Shown here: positions 33,705-40,925 of the stretch, piece by piece
Layout: every line of letters starts with the position of its first letter
Position numbering within the stretch: the stretch's first letter is position 1
Assembly: GCA_963842955.1 (NCBI GenBank)
Contig: CAWJIJ010000011.1
Span: forward strand, 744,001-808,000
Direction: 5' to 3'
Origin: JARFQW01 sp963842955
Lineage (GTDB): Bacteria > Pseudomonadota > Gammaproteobacteria > Steroidobacterales > XN24
Length of the DNA: 64,000 bases
The notes under the pieces: model-generated
Database searches by the model: none
The model's input: only the letters and a program-made list of their open reading frames with translations
What the model was told of the DNA's origin: nothing
Made by a program: the position numbers and the translations under genes

Positions 33705-34298
33705 GTGCAACGCAAGGCCCCAGGACAACACCAGAGCTATCGGATTTCCCAGGGCCGTAATGGCCTGGAGATCACGATCGATCCGAAACGGCAGGCAGCC
33801 CAGAGCCTGATTCTCCTGCTCTGGCTGGCTGGCTGGGCCGCCGGCGAGATTGCGGTCCTGCGGGAACTGACCGGCAGCGGCGATGACGGGAACCGGGTCA
33901 TGCTGGTGGTCTTCCTGGCGGCGTGGACCCTCGCCGGACTGATGGCGGCCAGGGCCTTGCTCTTCAGCCTGGGCGGGCGGGAACGATTGCGCATCAATTC
34001 GGTGGAACTGGAACACCGCCTGGAAGCGCCGATGGTTGGCCGGCAAAAGACCTATGACATGAGCCGCATCTCCAATCTCCGTGTCGGCCGAGCGGGCCCC
34101 GCCCGCTACGGCCGTCCGGCGGACCGGCGCCCCCGGAAGGGTCGCATCCGGCAAGCCGGGCGCATCACCTTCGATTACGACGGAAGCCCGGTGAGTTTCG
34201 GCCAGAACCTGAGTAACGAGGACGCCGAAGCCCTCGTCCGGGAGCTGCAGGCGCGGTTCCGGCAGCTGGAACCCGGCACTCCCGGGGCAAACAACTAG
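33705..34298 (+). CDS. Hypothetical membrane protein
   Basis: A 197-residue protein starting at GTG 33705 (after TAAGG). It has two adjacent hydrophobic helices (LILLLWLAGWAAGEIAV and VMLVVFLAAWTLAGLMAARALL) followed by a soluble domain of short strands ending NLSNEDAEALVRELQARF. The layout of two helices then a PH-like beta domain resembles uncharacterised YcxB/PH-like inner-membrane proteins. No catalytic motif is visible. It is closely spaced with the DUF2306-like gene and the GNAT gene. Confidence 0.75.
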   Translation: MQRKAPGQHQSYRISQGRNGLEITIDPKRQAAQSLILLLWLAGWAAGEIAVLRELTGSGDDGNRVMLVVFLAAWTLAGLMAARALLFSLGGRERLRINSVELEHRLEAPMVGRQKTYDMSRISNLRVGRAGPARYGRPADRRPRKGRIRQAGRITFDYDGSPVSFGQNLSNEDAEALVRELQARFRQLEPGTPGANN

Positions 34299-34310
34299 CC
34301 GGGGTACCGG

Positions 34311-34814
34311 ATGGCGGGCATGGAATTCCGCATCGCCTCGCCCGCAGACCGGGTCGCCATCACGGCGATCTATAACCACTATGTCCAGGAAACGCCCTTT
34401 ACCTTCGACGTCGAGACTTTCAGTCCCGAAGGGCGGGCGCCGTGGTTTGCCCGGTTCGCCAGCCGGGGCCGCCACCAGCTCCTGGTGGCGGCCAGCGGCG
34501 ATGCCGTCCTCGGCTACGCCTGCAGCACGGCCTTCAAACCCAAGCCAGCCTATGCGACCACCGTGGAGACCACGATTTACCTCGCACCTCACGCCGTGGG
34601 GCAGGGTATCGGGCCCCGCCTGTATGGCGCACTTCTCGAGCGGCTGGGCACGGAGGATATCCACCGGGCGATCGCGGGCATCGTGGCGCCGAATCCGGCC
34701 TCCGTCGCCCTTCATGAGCAGCTGGGTTTCCGGCGGGCCGGCGTTCTTGACGAGGCCGGCCACAAGTTCGGCCGCTGGTGGACCGTTGAATGGTTCCTGA
34801 AACGGATGGACTGA
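34311..34814 (+). CDS. GNAT N-acetyltransferase, phosphinothricin-acetyltransferase-like
   Basis: The 167-residue protein matches the Pat/YwnH-type GNAT group: AITAIYNHYVQETPFTFD near the N-terminus, TTVETTIYLAPHAVGQGIGPRLYGALLE (acetyl-CoA loop, with Q-G-I-G) and ALHEQLGFRRAGVLDEAGHKFGRWWTVEWFLKRM at the C-terminus. Such enzymes acetylate phosphinothricin, methionine sulfone or related amino acids; here it is more likely a housekeeping detoxifier than dedicated resistance. Start ATG 34311, with an alternative at 34320. Confidence 0.88.
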   Translation: MAGMEFRIASPADRVAITAIYNHYVQETPFTFDVETFSPEGRAPWFARFASRGRHQLLVAASGDAVLGYACSTAFKPKPAYATTVETTIYLAPHAVGQGIGPRLYGALLERLGTEDIHRAIAGIVAPNPASVALHEQLGFRRAGVLDEAGHKFGRWWTVEWFLKRMD

Positions 34815-34956
34815 CAAACCGAAAACGCAATGCTTCCGATTCCCGTACGCATCCCGCTTTCGCCTCACCGCCGCGCCAGCTGCTATACATAAAGGTAGAG
34901 TCGCCGTCGGGCGGCGGCGGCCACCAGGCATCAAGATCGTTCGGGAGGATCTTCAG

Positions 34957-35688
34957 ATGCTCAAGGCACGCAACCACAGCGCCGCGCCTGGCGCACCCAC
35001 CCTTGCTGGAACTCTCTTCTCAAGACTTCGCGGGGTTCTGCGCATCGGGATCTGCATGGTGCTGGCCAGCGTTGTCGCGGCCGCCCTGTTTTATCTGGAC
35101 AGCACCCTCGTGCGGCGCCCCCAGACCTTCGATACGCATATCGACCGGGTCAAGCTCGTCGATTTCGTGCGCGTACAGGAGCAGGAATACCTGGTAACGA
35201 AGAAGCGGATGCCGAAAAAGCCACCGCCCCCGGATGCACCGCCACCGCCGCCGAGAATCCAGGTCGCCGCCAGTGACATGGCTCCGCCCATGGACATCAA
35301 TATGGACGTACCCGCCATCGACATCCCCATGGGAGGCGGAAGCGGGCCGTTCATCGGTTCCTGGTCAAGCCGCACGAGCGACGGGGCCATGGACGGGGAC
35401 GTGATACCGATCGTGCGAATCGAGCCGCAGTACCCGAGGGAGGCCCTGCTCAAGGGCATGGAGGGCTGGGTAAAGCTCGCGTTCACGATCCAGGAAGACG
35501 GGTCGGTCTGTGACGTGGCCGTTGTCGAAGCCGAACCGGCCAGGGTGTTCAACCGCAATGCCGTCCGTGCCGTTCTGCGCTGGAAGTTCAAGCCACGTAT
35601 CGTCAAGGGACAACCGGTGCGTCGGCAAGGCCAGCAAGTCATCGAATTCAAGCTGGACCGGGATCTCGATATCGAGTCCCTCAGCTAG
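34957..35688 (+). CDS. TonB-family energy transducer
   Basis: The 243-residue protein has one N-terminal hydrophobic helix (GICMVLASVVAAALFYLDS), a Pro-rich linker (KKPPPPDAPPPPP, typical of TonB), and a C-terminal TonB domain from PIVRIEPQYPREALLKGMEGWVKLAFTIQEDGSVCDV to the end. TonB couples the proton motive force via ExbB/ExbD to outer-membrane receptors, but neither partner nor a receptor is nearby, so it may serve receptors elsewhere. Start ATG 34957 follows GGGAGGATCTTCAG. The helix near residue 40 and the PYPREA motif are seen directly. Confidence 0.9.
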   Translation: MLKARNHSAAPGAPTLAGTLFSRLRGVLRIGICMVLASVVAAALFYLDSTLVRRPQTFDTHIDRVKLVDFVRVQEQEYLVTKKRMPKKPPPPDAPPPPPRIQVAASDMAPPMDINMDVPAIDIPMGGGSGPFIGSWSSRTSDGAMDGDVIPIVRIEPQYPREALLKGMEGWVKLAFTIQEDGSVCDVAVVEAEPARVFNRNAVRAVLRWKFKPRIVKGQPVRRQGQQVIEFKLDRDLDIESLS

Positions 35689-35746
35689 GGAGAATCGCCT
35701 GCATACATCGCCGGGGAGGATTTGATCCGGCGGAGAATCGAACTGA

Positions 35747-35882
35747 CTGGATGGCGGCCGGGGGCCGACCGGCGCGCCGGTCGAGTGCTCACAGGCGGGC
35801 CCGGGCAATCCCGAAGTCCGAGATCCCCAAGGCGAGGGGCCCGGCCGCCCGCCGGCCGACCCCGAACCTGGCCGCCATCCAG
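35747..35882. repeat. Nested inverted repeats in a convergent intergenic region
   Basis: The 280-base region between the tonB-like gene and the DUF4442 gene has no gene. A perfect 13-base inverted repeat, CTGGATGGCGGCC (35747-35759) and its complement (35870-35882), encloses an 18-base perfect palindrome at 35766-35783 (CGACCGGCGCGCCGGTCG) and further GC-rich half-repeats, so a long foldback is possible. No T-run follows, so it is not a classical terminator. It may be a MITE-like or structured element. Confidence 0.6.
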
Positions 35883-35968
35883 CCTTTCCCGGCTTCCGGA
35901 CTCCCTGTCGTCTGAGCGTTGCGGGCAATTCCCGGCACCGGTGCATGCATCCCGGAAGGCCCGTGATA

Positions 35969-36457
35969 TCAGTCCGCCCGCGCGCGCCTCTCAGTGATCC
36001 ACAACCGGATCTTTCCCTTCACCACGGGCTCACCGCCCGCGTCCAGGGCGACCACGTCCACATCCACGTCGCCGGGCCGCCAGTGCGCCTGGTCCAGGCT
36101 CGCCAGGCAGCGGATATCGGTGGCGGCCTTCGCGGTGTAGTCCACGTTCATCCCCTTCGGAATCCAGCGCAGTCCCTCGGGAATGGAGGCCTCGGCCATG
36201 ACGCCCATGGCCATTTCCAGGCCGTTGATGATCGCGATGACATGCATCGTGCCGATATGATTGAGCACTGGCTTTGCCTTCTTCACCAGGACTTCGCATG
36301 ACCCGGGCGTCAGCGCCACGATGTGGGGAGAGATGCTCCGGAAGTAGGGCGCCCGCCGAGCGACAATCGTCGTGAAAAGACGGTCCCCCAGAGGCAGTCG
36401 CCTGCAGCGCTCGTAAAGCGAAAGCACCGTGTTTTTTTTCGTGACATCAGCGGCCAT
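35969..36457 (-). CDS. DUF4442 hotdog-fold thioesterase-like protein
   Basis: The 162-residue protein has the hotdog thioesterase layout: an N-terminal helix, FRSISPHIVALTPGSCEVLVKK strands and the central helix NHIGTMHVIAIINGLEMAMGVMAEA, where the Asn/His pattern at the start of the hot-dog helix matches DUF4442/PaaI-like members. They hydrolyse acyl-CoA thioesters or bind acyl groups. It lies near acyl-CoA and lipid genes but in no clear operon. Start ATG 36457; the product ends facing the tonB gene across the inverted-repeat region. Confidence 0.85.
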   Translation of the reverse strand: MAADVTKKNTVLSLYERCRRLPLGDRLFTTIVARRAPYFRSISPHIVALTPGSCEVLVKKAKPVLNHIGTMHVIAIINGLEMAMGVMAEASIPEGLRWIPKGMNVDYTAKAATDIRCLASLDQAHWRPGDVDVDVVALDAGGEPVVKGKIRLWITERRARAD

Positions 36458-36541
36458 GGACTACGGGCTCCTTGCGGGATTCGGCTGGTATTCCGCCGGC
36501 TCTTCGAGCGCCGGACGTATGTTCCGGGGGGGTGACGGGGA

Positions 36542-37225
36542 TCATGAGCCGGCTTCGTTGCGAAGCGCCTCGGGGCGCATCGCCGAGGGCATGACCAGGG
36601 CGTCCCAGCGTGCGGCCTCGTCGGCGTCCAGGGGGTCCTTGCCGGCGAGTCGCATCTCCGCCATCGGCAGATCGTCGTAACCCCAGAAGAGTTCGCCCTC
36701 GACCATCAGGGTGGGCACACCGAAAACGCCATCTGCGAGTGCCCTGGCGGTGTTCTCCTTCAAGGCCCGCTTGACCTCGGGAAGCCGGGCCGCCGCCATC
36801 AGGTTCGCACCCGCAAGACCCGCCGCCGCAACCACCTTTTCGACGGCCCCGGCATCACCGCCGTGCACACCATGCACCCAGATCGCTTCGAACAGGACAT
36901 CGATGAGCCGGCACCGGTCAGCATCCGGCATGGGCGCAATCGTCATTCGCAGCGGCACCAGCGGATTGAAGGGATGATGCGCCGGCGGATTCAGGGAAAC
37001 GCCCAGTAGCGCCGCCTTGCGCAGGTTATTGCGCATCATCCAGCGGGATTTCGGCGGTATCTCGGCCGGACCGAGCTGCCCGTAAGCCTTCAGAAATCCC
37101 GCAAACAGCACCGGTACGGGTTGCAGTTCGACCAGCCCCTGGTGTTCCAGCTGTCGAAGGCGAACCCATGCCAGGTAGGCATTTGGCGAGATGTAATCAA
37201 AATAGAAACGAACGCGGGTTGCCAT
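36542..37225 (-). CDS. 2-hydroxychromene-2-carboxylate isomerase family protein (DsbA/kappa-GST-like)
   Basis: The 227-residue protein has a DsbA-like thioredoxin fold with FYFDYISPNAYLAWVRLR at the N-terminus, where the CxxC of DsbA is replaced by S-P-N-A, as in HCCA isomerases and kappa-class GSTs, and ends with GVFGVPTLMVEGELFWGYDDLPM (cis-Pro motif FGVPT). It would catalyse glutathione-dependent isomerisation of an aromatic intermediate; no naphthalene-degradation genes are nearby, so the substrate is unknown. Start ATG 37225 follows GGAGGGGCA. Confidence 0.92.
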   Translation of the reverse strand: MATRVRFYFDYISPNAYLAWVRLRQLEHQGLVELQPVPVLFAGFLKAYGQLGPAEIPPKSRWMMRNNLRKAALLGVSLNPPAHHPFNPLVPLRMTIAPMPDADRCRLIDVLFEAIWVHGVHGGDAGAVEKVVAAAGLAGANLMAAARLPEVKRALKENTARALADGVFGVPTLMVEGELFWGYDDLPMAEMRLAGKDPLDADEAARWDALVMPSAMRPEALRNEAGS

Positions 37226-37325
37226 TGCCCCTCCGTGCGCACTGGCACGCGATGGAGAAACCTGCCCGGCCCCGACGGGAGCACCTCGCCTCCGCCGAAA
37301 GACAGGGGCCTCGAGCCTCGAAGAA

Positions 37326-38900
37326 TCAGAGCTGGCCGTCGATGGGCAGGATACCGATCATCTTCACCTGGAAACGCCTCCACCAGCTGGTTTGCGGCTC
37401 TTTCTTGTAGACCACCCGCTCGCCGTTCTCCGTGCCGATCCAGCGCAGGTCACCGTCGTCGTTCAGCTCGAGCTTGTAGGCATTGTTCGGCAGCATCCTC
37501 TCCATGCGCTGCCCTGCATACTGCCCGAACTTCTCGGATTCGAGGATGATCCCCATCTCCGTGTTGATGAAGGCCGAACGCGGATCCCAGTTGAAGCTGC
37601 CCAGGTACACCAGCTCACGGTCGACGATGAAGGCTTTCGTGTGCAGCGTGCCGCCGGATTGAAGCATCTGGCTTCGGTCAACCCCGGTGGCCTGCGCGTC
37701 CGGCCGAACCTCGAAAATCTGCACACCGGCTTCAAGCAGTTTCTTGCGCCAGGGGCCATATCCTGCATGAACGGACGAGTGGTTATTGGCCGCCAGCGAG
37801 TTGGTGATAACGATAATGGTCACCCCCCGTTCCGTCATCGCTCGCGCGCCCTCAAGGAGACGATCCGTGGGCACGAAATAGGGGGACAGAATGATCAGCT
37901 CCGACTGGGCAGACCCGACGGCTTCGCTCAAGGGGATTCGAATCCTCTTCGCAGCACCACTCGGAGTGGTGCTCGCCTTGTCCGGCGAGTCATAAACCAG
38001 TTCATACGGGACCCAGGTGAACTCCTCCGGCCGGATGTAGCGTGTCTTCTCGAAATCCTGGATCAACTCCGCGTAGTGGGTCTGCTGGATCTTCGGCATG
38101 GCCTCGTCCAGCTTGGATCTGATGCGCTCTTCAGCAAGCTGCGGATCCTTTGGGGGCTTGATGACCGTGGTGACGGGAACTGCCAGCCGGTCGTTCCAGT
38201 AGAGATCGTACATGTTCGAGATTTCTTCGACGACCGGGCCGATAGTAATGACGTCCAGGTCTCCGAAATTGACGTCTTCGCGGGCGGCAAAATACTCGTC
38301 GGCAATATTGCGTCCGCCGATGATCGCGACTTGGTTGTCGACGATGAAGGACTTGTTGTGCATGCGCCGATTGACACGGTCGAAGTCCCACAAAAAGTTC
38401 CAGGCGCGCAGGCTGCGGACACCAAACGGATTGAACACCCGTATCTGGATGTTCGGATGGGCATCCAGACCTACCAGGTCCTGGTCATAACCCTTGGTCA
38501 GGACATCGTCGACGAGGATCCGGACCCGTACGCCCCGATCCGCGGCATTCAAGAGTTCGTCGATCAGCATGGCCCCGGCGAGATCGCCGTAAATGAGGTA
38601 GTACTGAAGATCGATGGTCCGCTCGGCCCGTTCGGCCCCCTTCAGGCGAGCCCCCAAGGCCTCGATCCCGTCGATCATCGGGTAAATGCCGGTTTCCCCG
38701 GGGCCGCCGGTACCCAGGGCCTCGATCGCTTCCCCAAGGAACGTGTCCGAGGCGTCCGCGATCGCGTAGCTCGGCTCCTTCGGCGCGTCGAAATCGACCG
38801 TCACGCAGGCCCCGGAGAGGGCCAGAACGGCAACCATGACCAAGCGACCGAAAAGGCGTGCGGCGCCGTGAGCGGACAGGCTCATCGTGGATTCAGGCAT
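37326..38900 (-). CDS. Phospholipase D family lipoprotein (ClsC-like)
   Basis: The 524-residue protein has a signal peptide with lipobox LSGAC (Cys32) and two HKD motifs: MHNKSFIVD near 178-187 and LHTKAFIVD near 418-426, the paired His/Lys/Asp active sites of phospholipase D/cardiolipin-synthase enzymes. Its length and layout match the ClsC/YmdC type, normally inner-membrane or periplasmic, here lipid-anchored. It probably forms or transfers phosphatidyl groups between phospholipids. The annotated ATG 38900 has an alternative at 38885, and both keep the signal peptide. Confidence 0.92.
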   Translation of the reverse strand: MPESTMSLSAHGAARLFGRLVMVAVLALSGACVTVDFDAPKEPSYAIADASDTFLGEAIEALGTGGPGETGIYPMIDGIEALGARLKGAERAERTIDLQYYLIYGDLAGAMLIDELLNAADRGVRVRILVDDVLTKGYDQDLVGLDAHPNIQIRVFNPFGVRSLRAWNFLWDFDRVNRRMHNKSFIVDNQVAIIGGRNIADEYFAAREDVNFGDLDVITIGPVVEEISNMYDLYWNDRLAVPVTTVIKPPKDPQLAEERIRSKLDEAMPKIQQTHYAELIQDFEKTRYIRPEEFTWVPYELVYDSPDKASTTPSGAAKRIRIPLSEAVGSAQSELIILSPYFVPTDRLLEGARAMTERGVTIIVITNSLAANNHSSVHAGYGPWRKKLLEAGVQIFEVRPDAQATGVDRSQMLQSGGTLHTKAFIVDRELVYLGSFNWDPRSAFINTEMGIILESEKFGQYAGQRMERMLPNNAYKLELNDDGDLRWIGTENGERVVYKKEPQTSWWRRFQVKMIGILPIDGQL

Positions 38901-39070
38901 TGCTTCTCATCAGGCGTGGTCAGAATGATCGCGCTAGCCTAACATCGGCGGGTCCGGGTAAATCGGACACGGGGCAAGGATTATCCCCGGCCGGCCACCC
39001 ACGGGGTCGGGGCAAGTCCGCTGGCTGCCCCGGCGGTTGGCCGGGCCCTGGACAGCCCGCATGGGTATCG

Positions 39071-39343
39071 CTACTCCGCCGTGGTGGGATCGATGACCGC
39101 GGAAATCTCGGTGATCCGGTTGGCCGGAAAACCGGTCTGCTCCGCGTGCTCCCTGATCAGGGACTCGTCCGGCGCAATGTAGACGCAATAGATCCGGTCG
39201 CCCGCCACGTAGCTGTGCAGCCACTGGATTCGGGGACCCAGTCCGGAAAGGACACCGCAGGAGGTGGACGAGGCGGCTTTCAGGTCTTCCGCCGACATGC
39301 CGCCGGCGCCGGGAATGTCTCTTTCGATCAGATACTTGGGCAT
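39071..39343 (-). CDS. DUF4242 small protein
   Basis: The 90-residue protein starts MPKYLIERDIPGAG, the typical DUF4242 N-terminus, and continues with WLHSYVAGDRIYCVYIAPDESLIREHAEQTGFPANRITEIS; family members such as SCO4226 bind nickel through histidines in a ferredoxin-like fold. Start ATG 39343 has GAGGGA eight bases upstream; a further upstream ATG at 39358 adds only five residues. The function is uncertain. It is isolated between the phospholipase gene and a divergent lipoprotein gene. Confidence 0.85.
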   Translation of the reverse strand: MPKYLIERDIPGAGGMSAEDLKAASSTSCGVLSGLGPRIQWLHSYVAGDRIYCVYIAPDESLIREHAEQTGFPANRITEISAVIDPTTAE

Positions 39344-39534
39344 ACTGGTTTCCCTCATGCCGGATTGCGGTCGAAACGCGATTCTAGCCTATCGGGTTTG
39401 CTTCGCAACGGAGGGGCCCGACCCGTTCCGGCAAACACCTCGCGGCGCGCCACCGGCGAACGACCCCCGGGATCCGCCGACAGGCCGCGCGCTCAATCGC
39501 CTATACTCCGACGCGGTCTGCCAAGGAGATACCG

Positions 39535-39747
39535 ATGACCCTGAAACATGTTGTGACTGCCACCGCCGTGGCTCTGACCCTGACCCTGGGCGCCGGGTGC
39601 GCCCGTGAAGAGGGGCCCGCCGAGAAAGCCGGCAAGGCCATCGACAATGCCGTTGAGGACGGCAAAAACGCCGTTGAGAAAGCCGAAGACAAGGTCGAGG
39701 ACGCGGTGGACGAGGCCGAAAAGAAGATGAAAGACGCCGACAAATAG
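39535..39747 (+). CDS. Small lipoprotein with charged coiled-coil repeat
   Basis: The 70-residue precursor has a signal peptide with lipobox LGAGC (Cys22), leaving a 49-residue mature chain of Lys/Glu/Asp/Ala heptad-like repeats (AEKAGKAIDNAVEDGKNAVEK). This resembles small Lpp-like or stress-associated lipoproteins, but I do not recognise the exact family. Start ATG 39535 lies behind AAGGAGATACC, and a perfect TATACT (39502-39507) is a probable -10 hexamer 28 bases upstream, without a convincing -35. The next gene follows 84 bases downstream. Confidence 0.8.
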   Translation: MTLKHVVTATAVALTLTLGAGCAREEGPAEKAGKAIDNAVEDGKNAVEKAEDKVEDAVDEAEKKMKDADK

Positions 39748-39794
39748 CGTCTCGCTGCCGGTGGACTGCATGGTGGCGATGCTGCCGGGAATTC

Positions 39795-39818
39795 TCGACG
39801 GGGAAAGTTCCCCGTCGA
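39795..39818. other. Strong hairpin upstream of the yaiI-like gene
   Basis: TCGACGGGGAA and its exact complement are separated by two bases, an 11-base-pair stem ending 13 bases before the GTG start at 39832. There is no T-run after it on either strand, so it is not a normal intrinsic terminator. It could limit transcript read-through or affect translation of the following gene. Confidence 0.5.
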
Positions 39819-39831
39819 ACGGCGCGCCGTC

Positions 39832-40278
39832 GTGAAGATCTGGGTGGATGCGGACGCCTGTCCGGGCGTGATCAAGGAAATCCTCTTTCGCGCGGCCGAT
39901 CGCACGAAGATCTCCGTTACCCTCGTGGCGAACCAGCCCGTCAGGGTACCGCGCTCTCCCCACGTCCGCATGGTCCAGGTTCCGTCCGGCTTCGACGTAG
40001 CGGACAACGAGATCGTCAAGCGCTGCGAGCCTGGAGACCTGGTCGTGACCGCGGATATTCCGCTCGCAGCGGAAGTGATCGAGAAGGGCGGCCATGCCCT
40101 GAACCCCCGCGGCGAGCTCTACACGAAGGAAAACATCCGCGCCCGGCTCAATATGCGGGACTTCATGGACACGCTTCGAGCCAGCGGGATCGATACCGGC
40201 GGCCCCCCGGCATTCAATCAACGGGACCGGCATGCCTTCGCGAGCGAACTGGACAAGTTTCTGACCCAAAACACCTGA
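39832..40278 (+). CDS. yaiI: YaiI/YqxD (UPF0178) family protein
   Basis: The 148-residue product has the UPF0178 core: KIWVDADACPGVIKEILFRAADRTKISVTLVANQPV at the N-terminus and VTADIPLAAEVIEKGGHALNPRGELYTKENIRARLNMRDFMDTLR, with Asp residues (VDADAC, TADIPLA) arranged like PIN-like nucleases. The function is unproven. The start is GTG 39832. A perfect hairpin immediately precedes it. No operon partner is clear; the next gene is 16 bases downstream. Confidence 0.92.
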   Translation: MKIWVDADACPGVIKEILFRAADRTKISVTLVANQPVRVPRSPHVRMVQVPSGFDVADNEIVKRCEPGDLVVTADIPLAAEVIEKGGHALNPRGELYTKENIRARLNMRDFMDTLRASGIDTGGPPAFNQRDRHAFASELDKFLTQNT

Positions 40279-40294
40279 CCGCGATTTTCCCCTC

Positions 40295-40891
40295 ATGAGC
40301 CCCGCCGAATGGAATGCCAGAACGACTCCCGTACGGGCGGGCCTTCAGTACCGGGTGTTTGCCGGGTCCTCACCGCTGAGCTTCGAGGCGCTCTTTTCGG
40401 GTCTGCAGGCCGACGGCCCGTTCTCCGCCTGGTACACGGACCTGCTGTCCGCCTGTCCCTGGGAGGCTTTTTTCTGGGAGCTCCCGGGGCTGCGCGCGAG
40501 CGATCTTGCCCTTCCGGCCGAATTCGTCCTGATTGACGCACCAGCGCTGACCGGGGTGACGGCAGATCCTGCTCCGTTCCGGGACTATCTGTCCGATGGC
40601 AGCACCCTACCCGTCGCGAGCTTTGCCAGCCTCGGCGGCGACGCCCGCCTTATCGCCCCTTTGCCGCTCGACGATGCCTGTCACTACGCCCACCTCGCGG
40701 CCTTTGTCCGAGGCGCTCCCCGCGACCAGACACGAGCGCTGTGGCGAAGTACCGGGACCGCGATGCAGGCGATGATCCACAATCAGCCACTGTGGCTGAG
40801 CACCTCGGGTCTCGGCGTGAGCTGGCTGCACGTTCGCCTGGATTCCACGCCCAAGTACTACCAGCATCGGCCCTACGCCCTGGCCCGTTGA
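40295..40891 (+). CDS. Conserved protein of unknown function (resembles DUF6940)
   Basis: The 198-residue soluble protein has recognisable conserved-looking blocks: SFEALFSGLQADGPFSAWYTDLLSACPWEAFFWELPG, GDARLIAPLPLDDACHYAHLAAFVRGAP and the C-terminal WLSTSGLGVSWLHVRLDSTPKYY. I recall a similar pattern in an uncharacterised family (DUF6940), but this is from memory and uncertain. It is Trp-rich with no signal peptide. Start ATG 40295 lies 16 bases after the yaiI-like stop, so they may be co-transcribed. Confidence 0.7.
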   Translation: MSPAEWNARTTPVRAGLQYRVFAGSSPLSFEALFSGLQADGPFSAWYTDLLSACPWEAFFWELPGLRASDLALPAEFVLIDAPALTGVTADPAPFRDYLSDGSTLPVASFASLGGDARLIAPLPLDDACHYAHLAAFVRGAPRDQTRALWRSTGTAMQAMIHNQPLWLSTSGLGVSWLHVRLDSTPKYYQHRPYALAR

Positions 40892-40925
40892 GGCCCGCCC
40901 CCGGCGGACCCCTCCGTTTCCGGCC

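Noticed and set aside
34311..34814. Dedicated antibiotic resistance role for the phosphinothricin-acetyltransferase-like gene
   Set aside because: Family members are common housekeeping GNATs, and there is no resistance or antibiotic-synthesis context.
35747..35882. Integron attC site
   Set aside because: The ends lack the conserved core-site sequences, and no integrase or cassette-like genes are present, so I kept only a generic inverted repeat.
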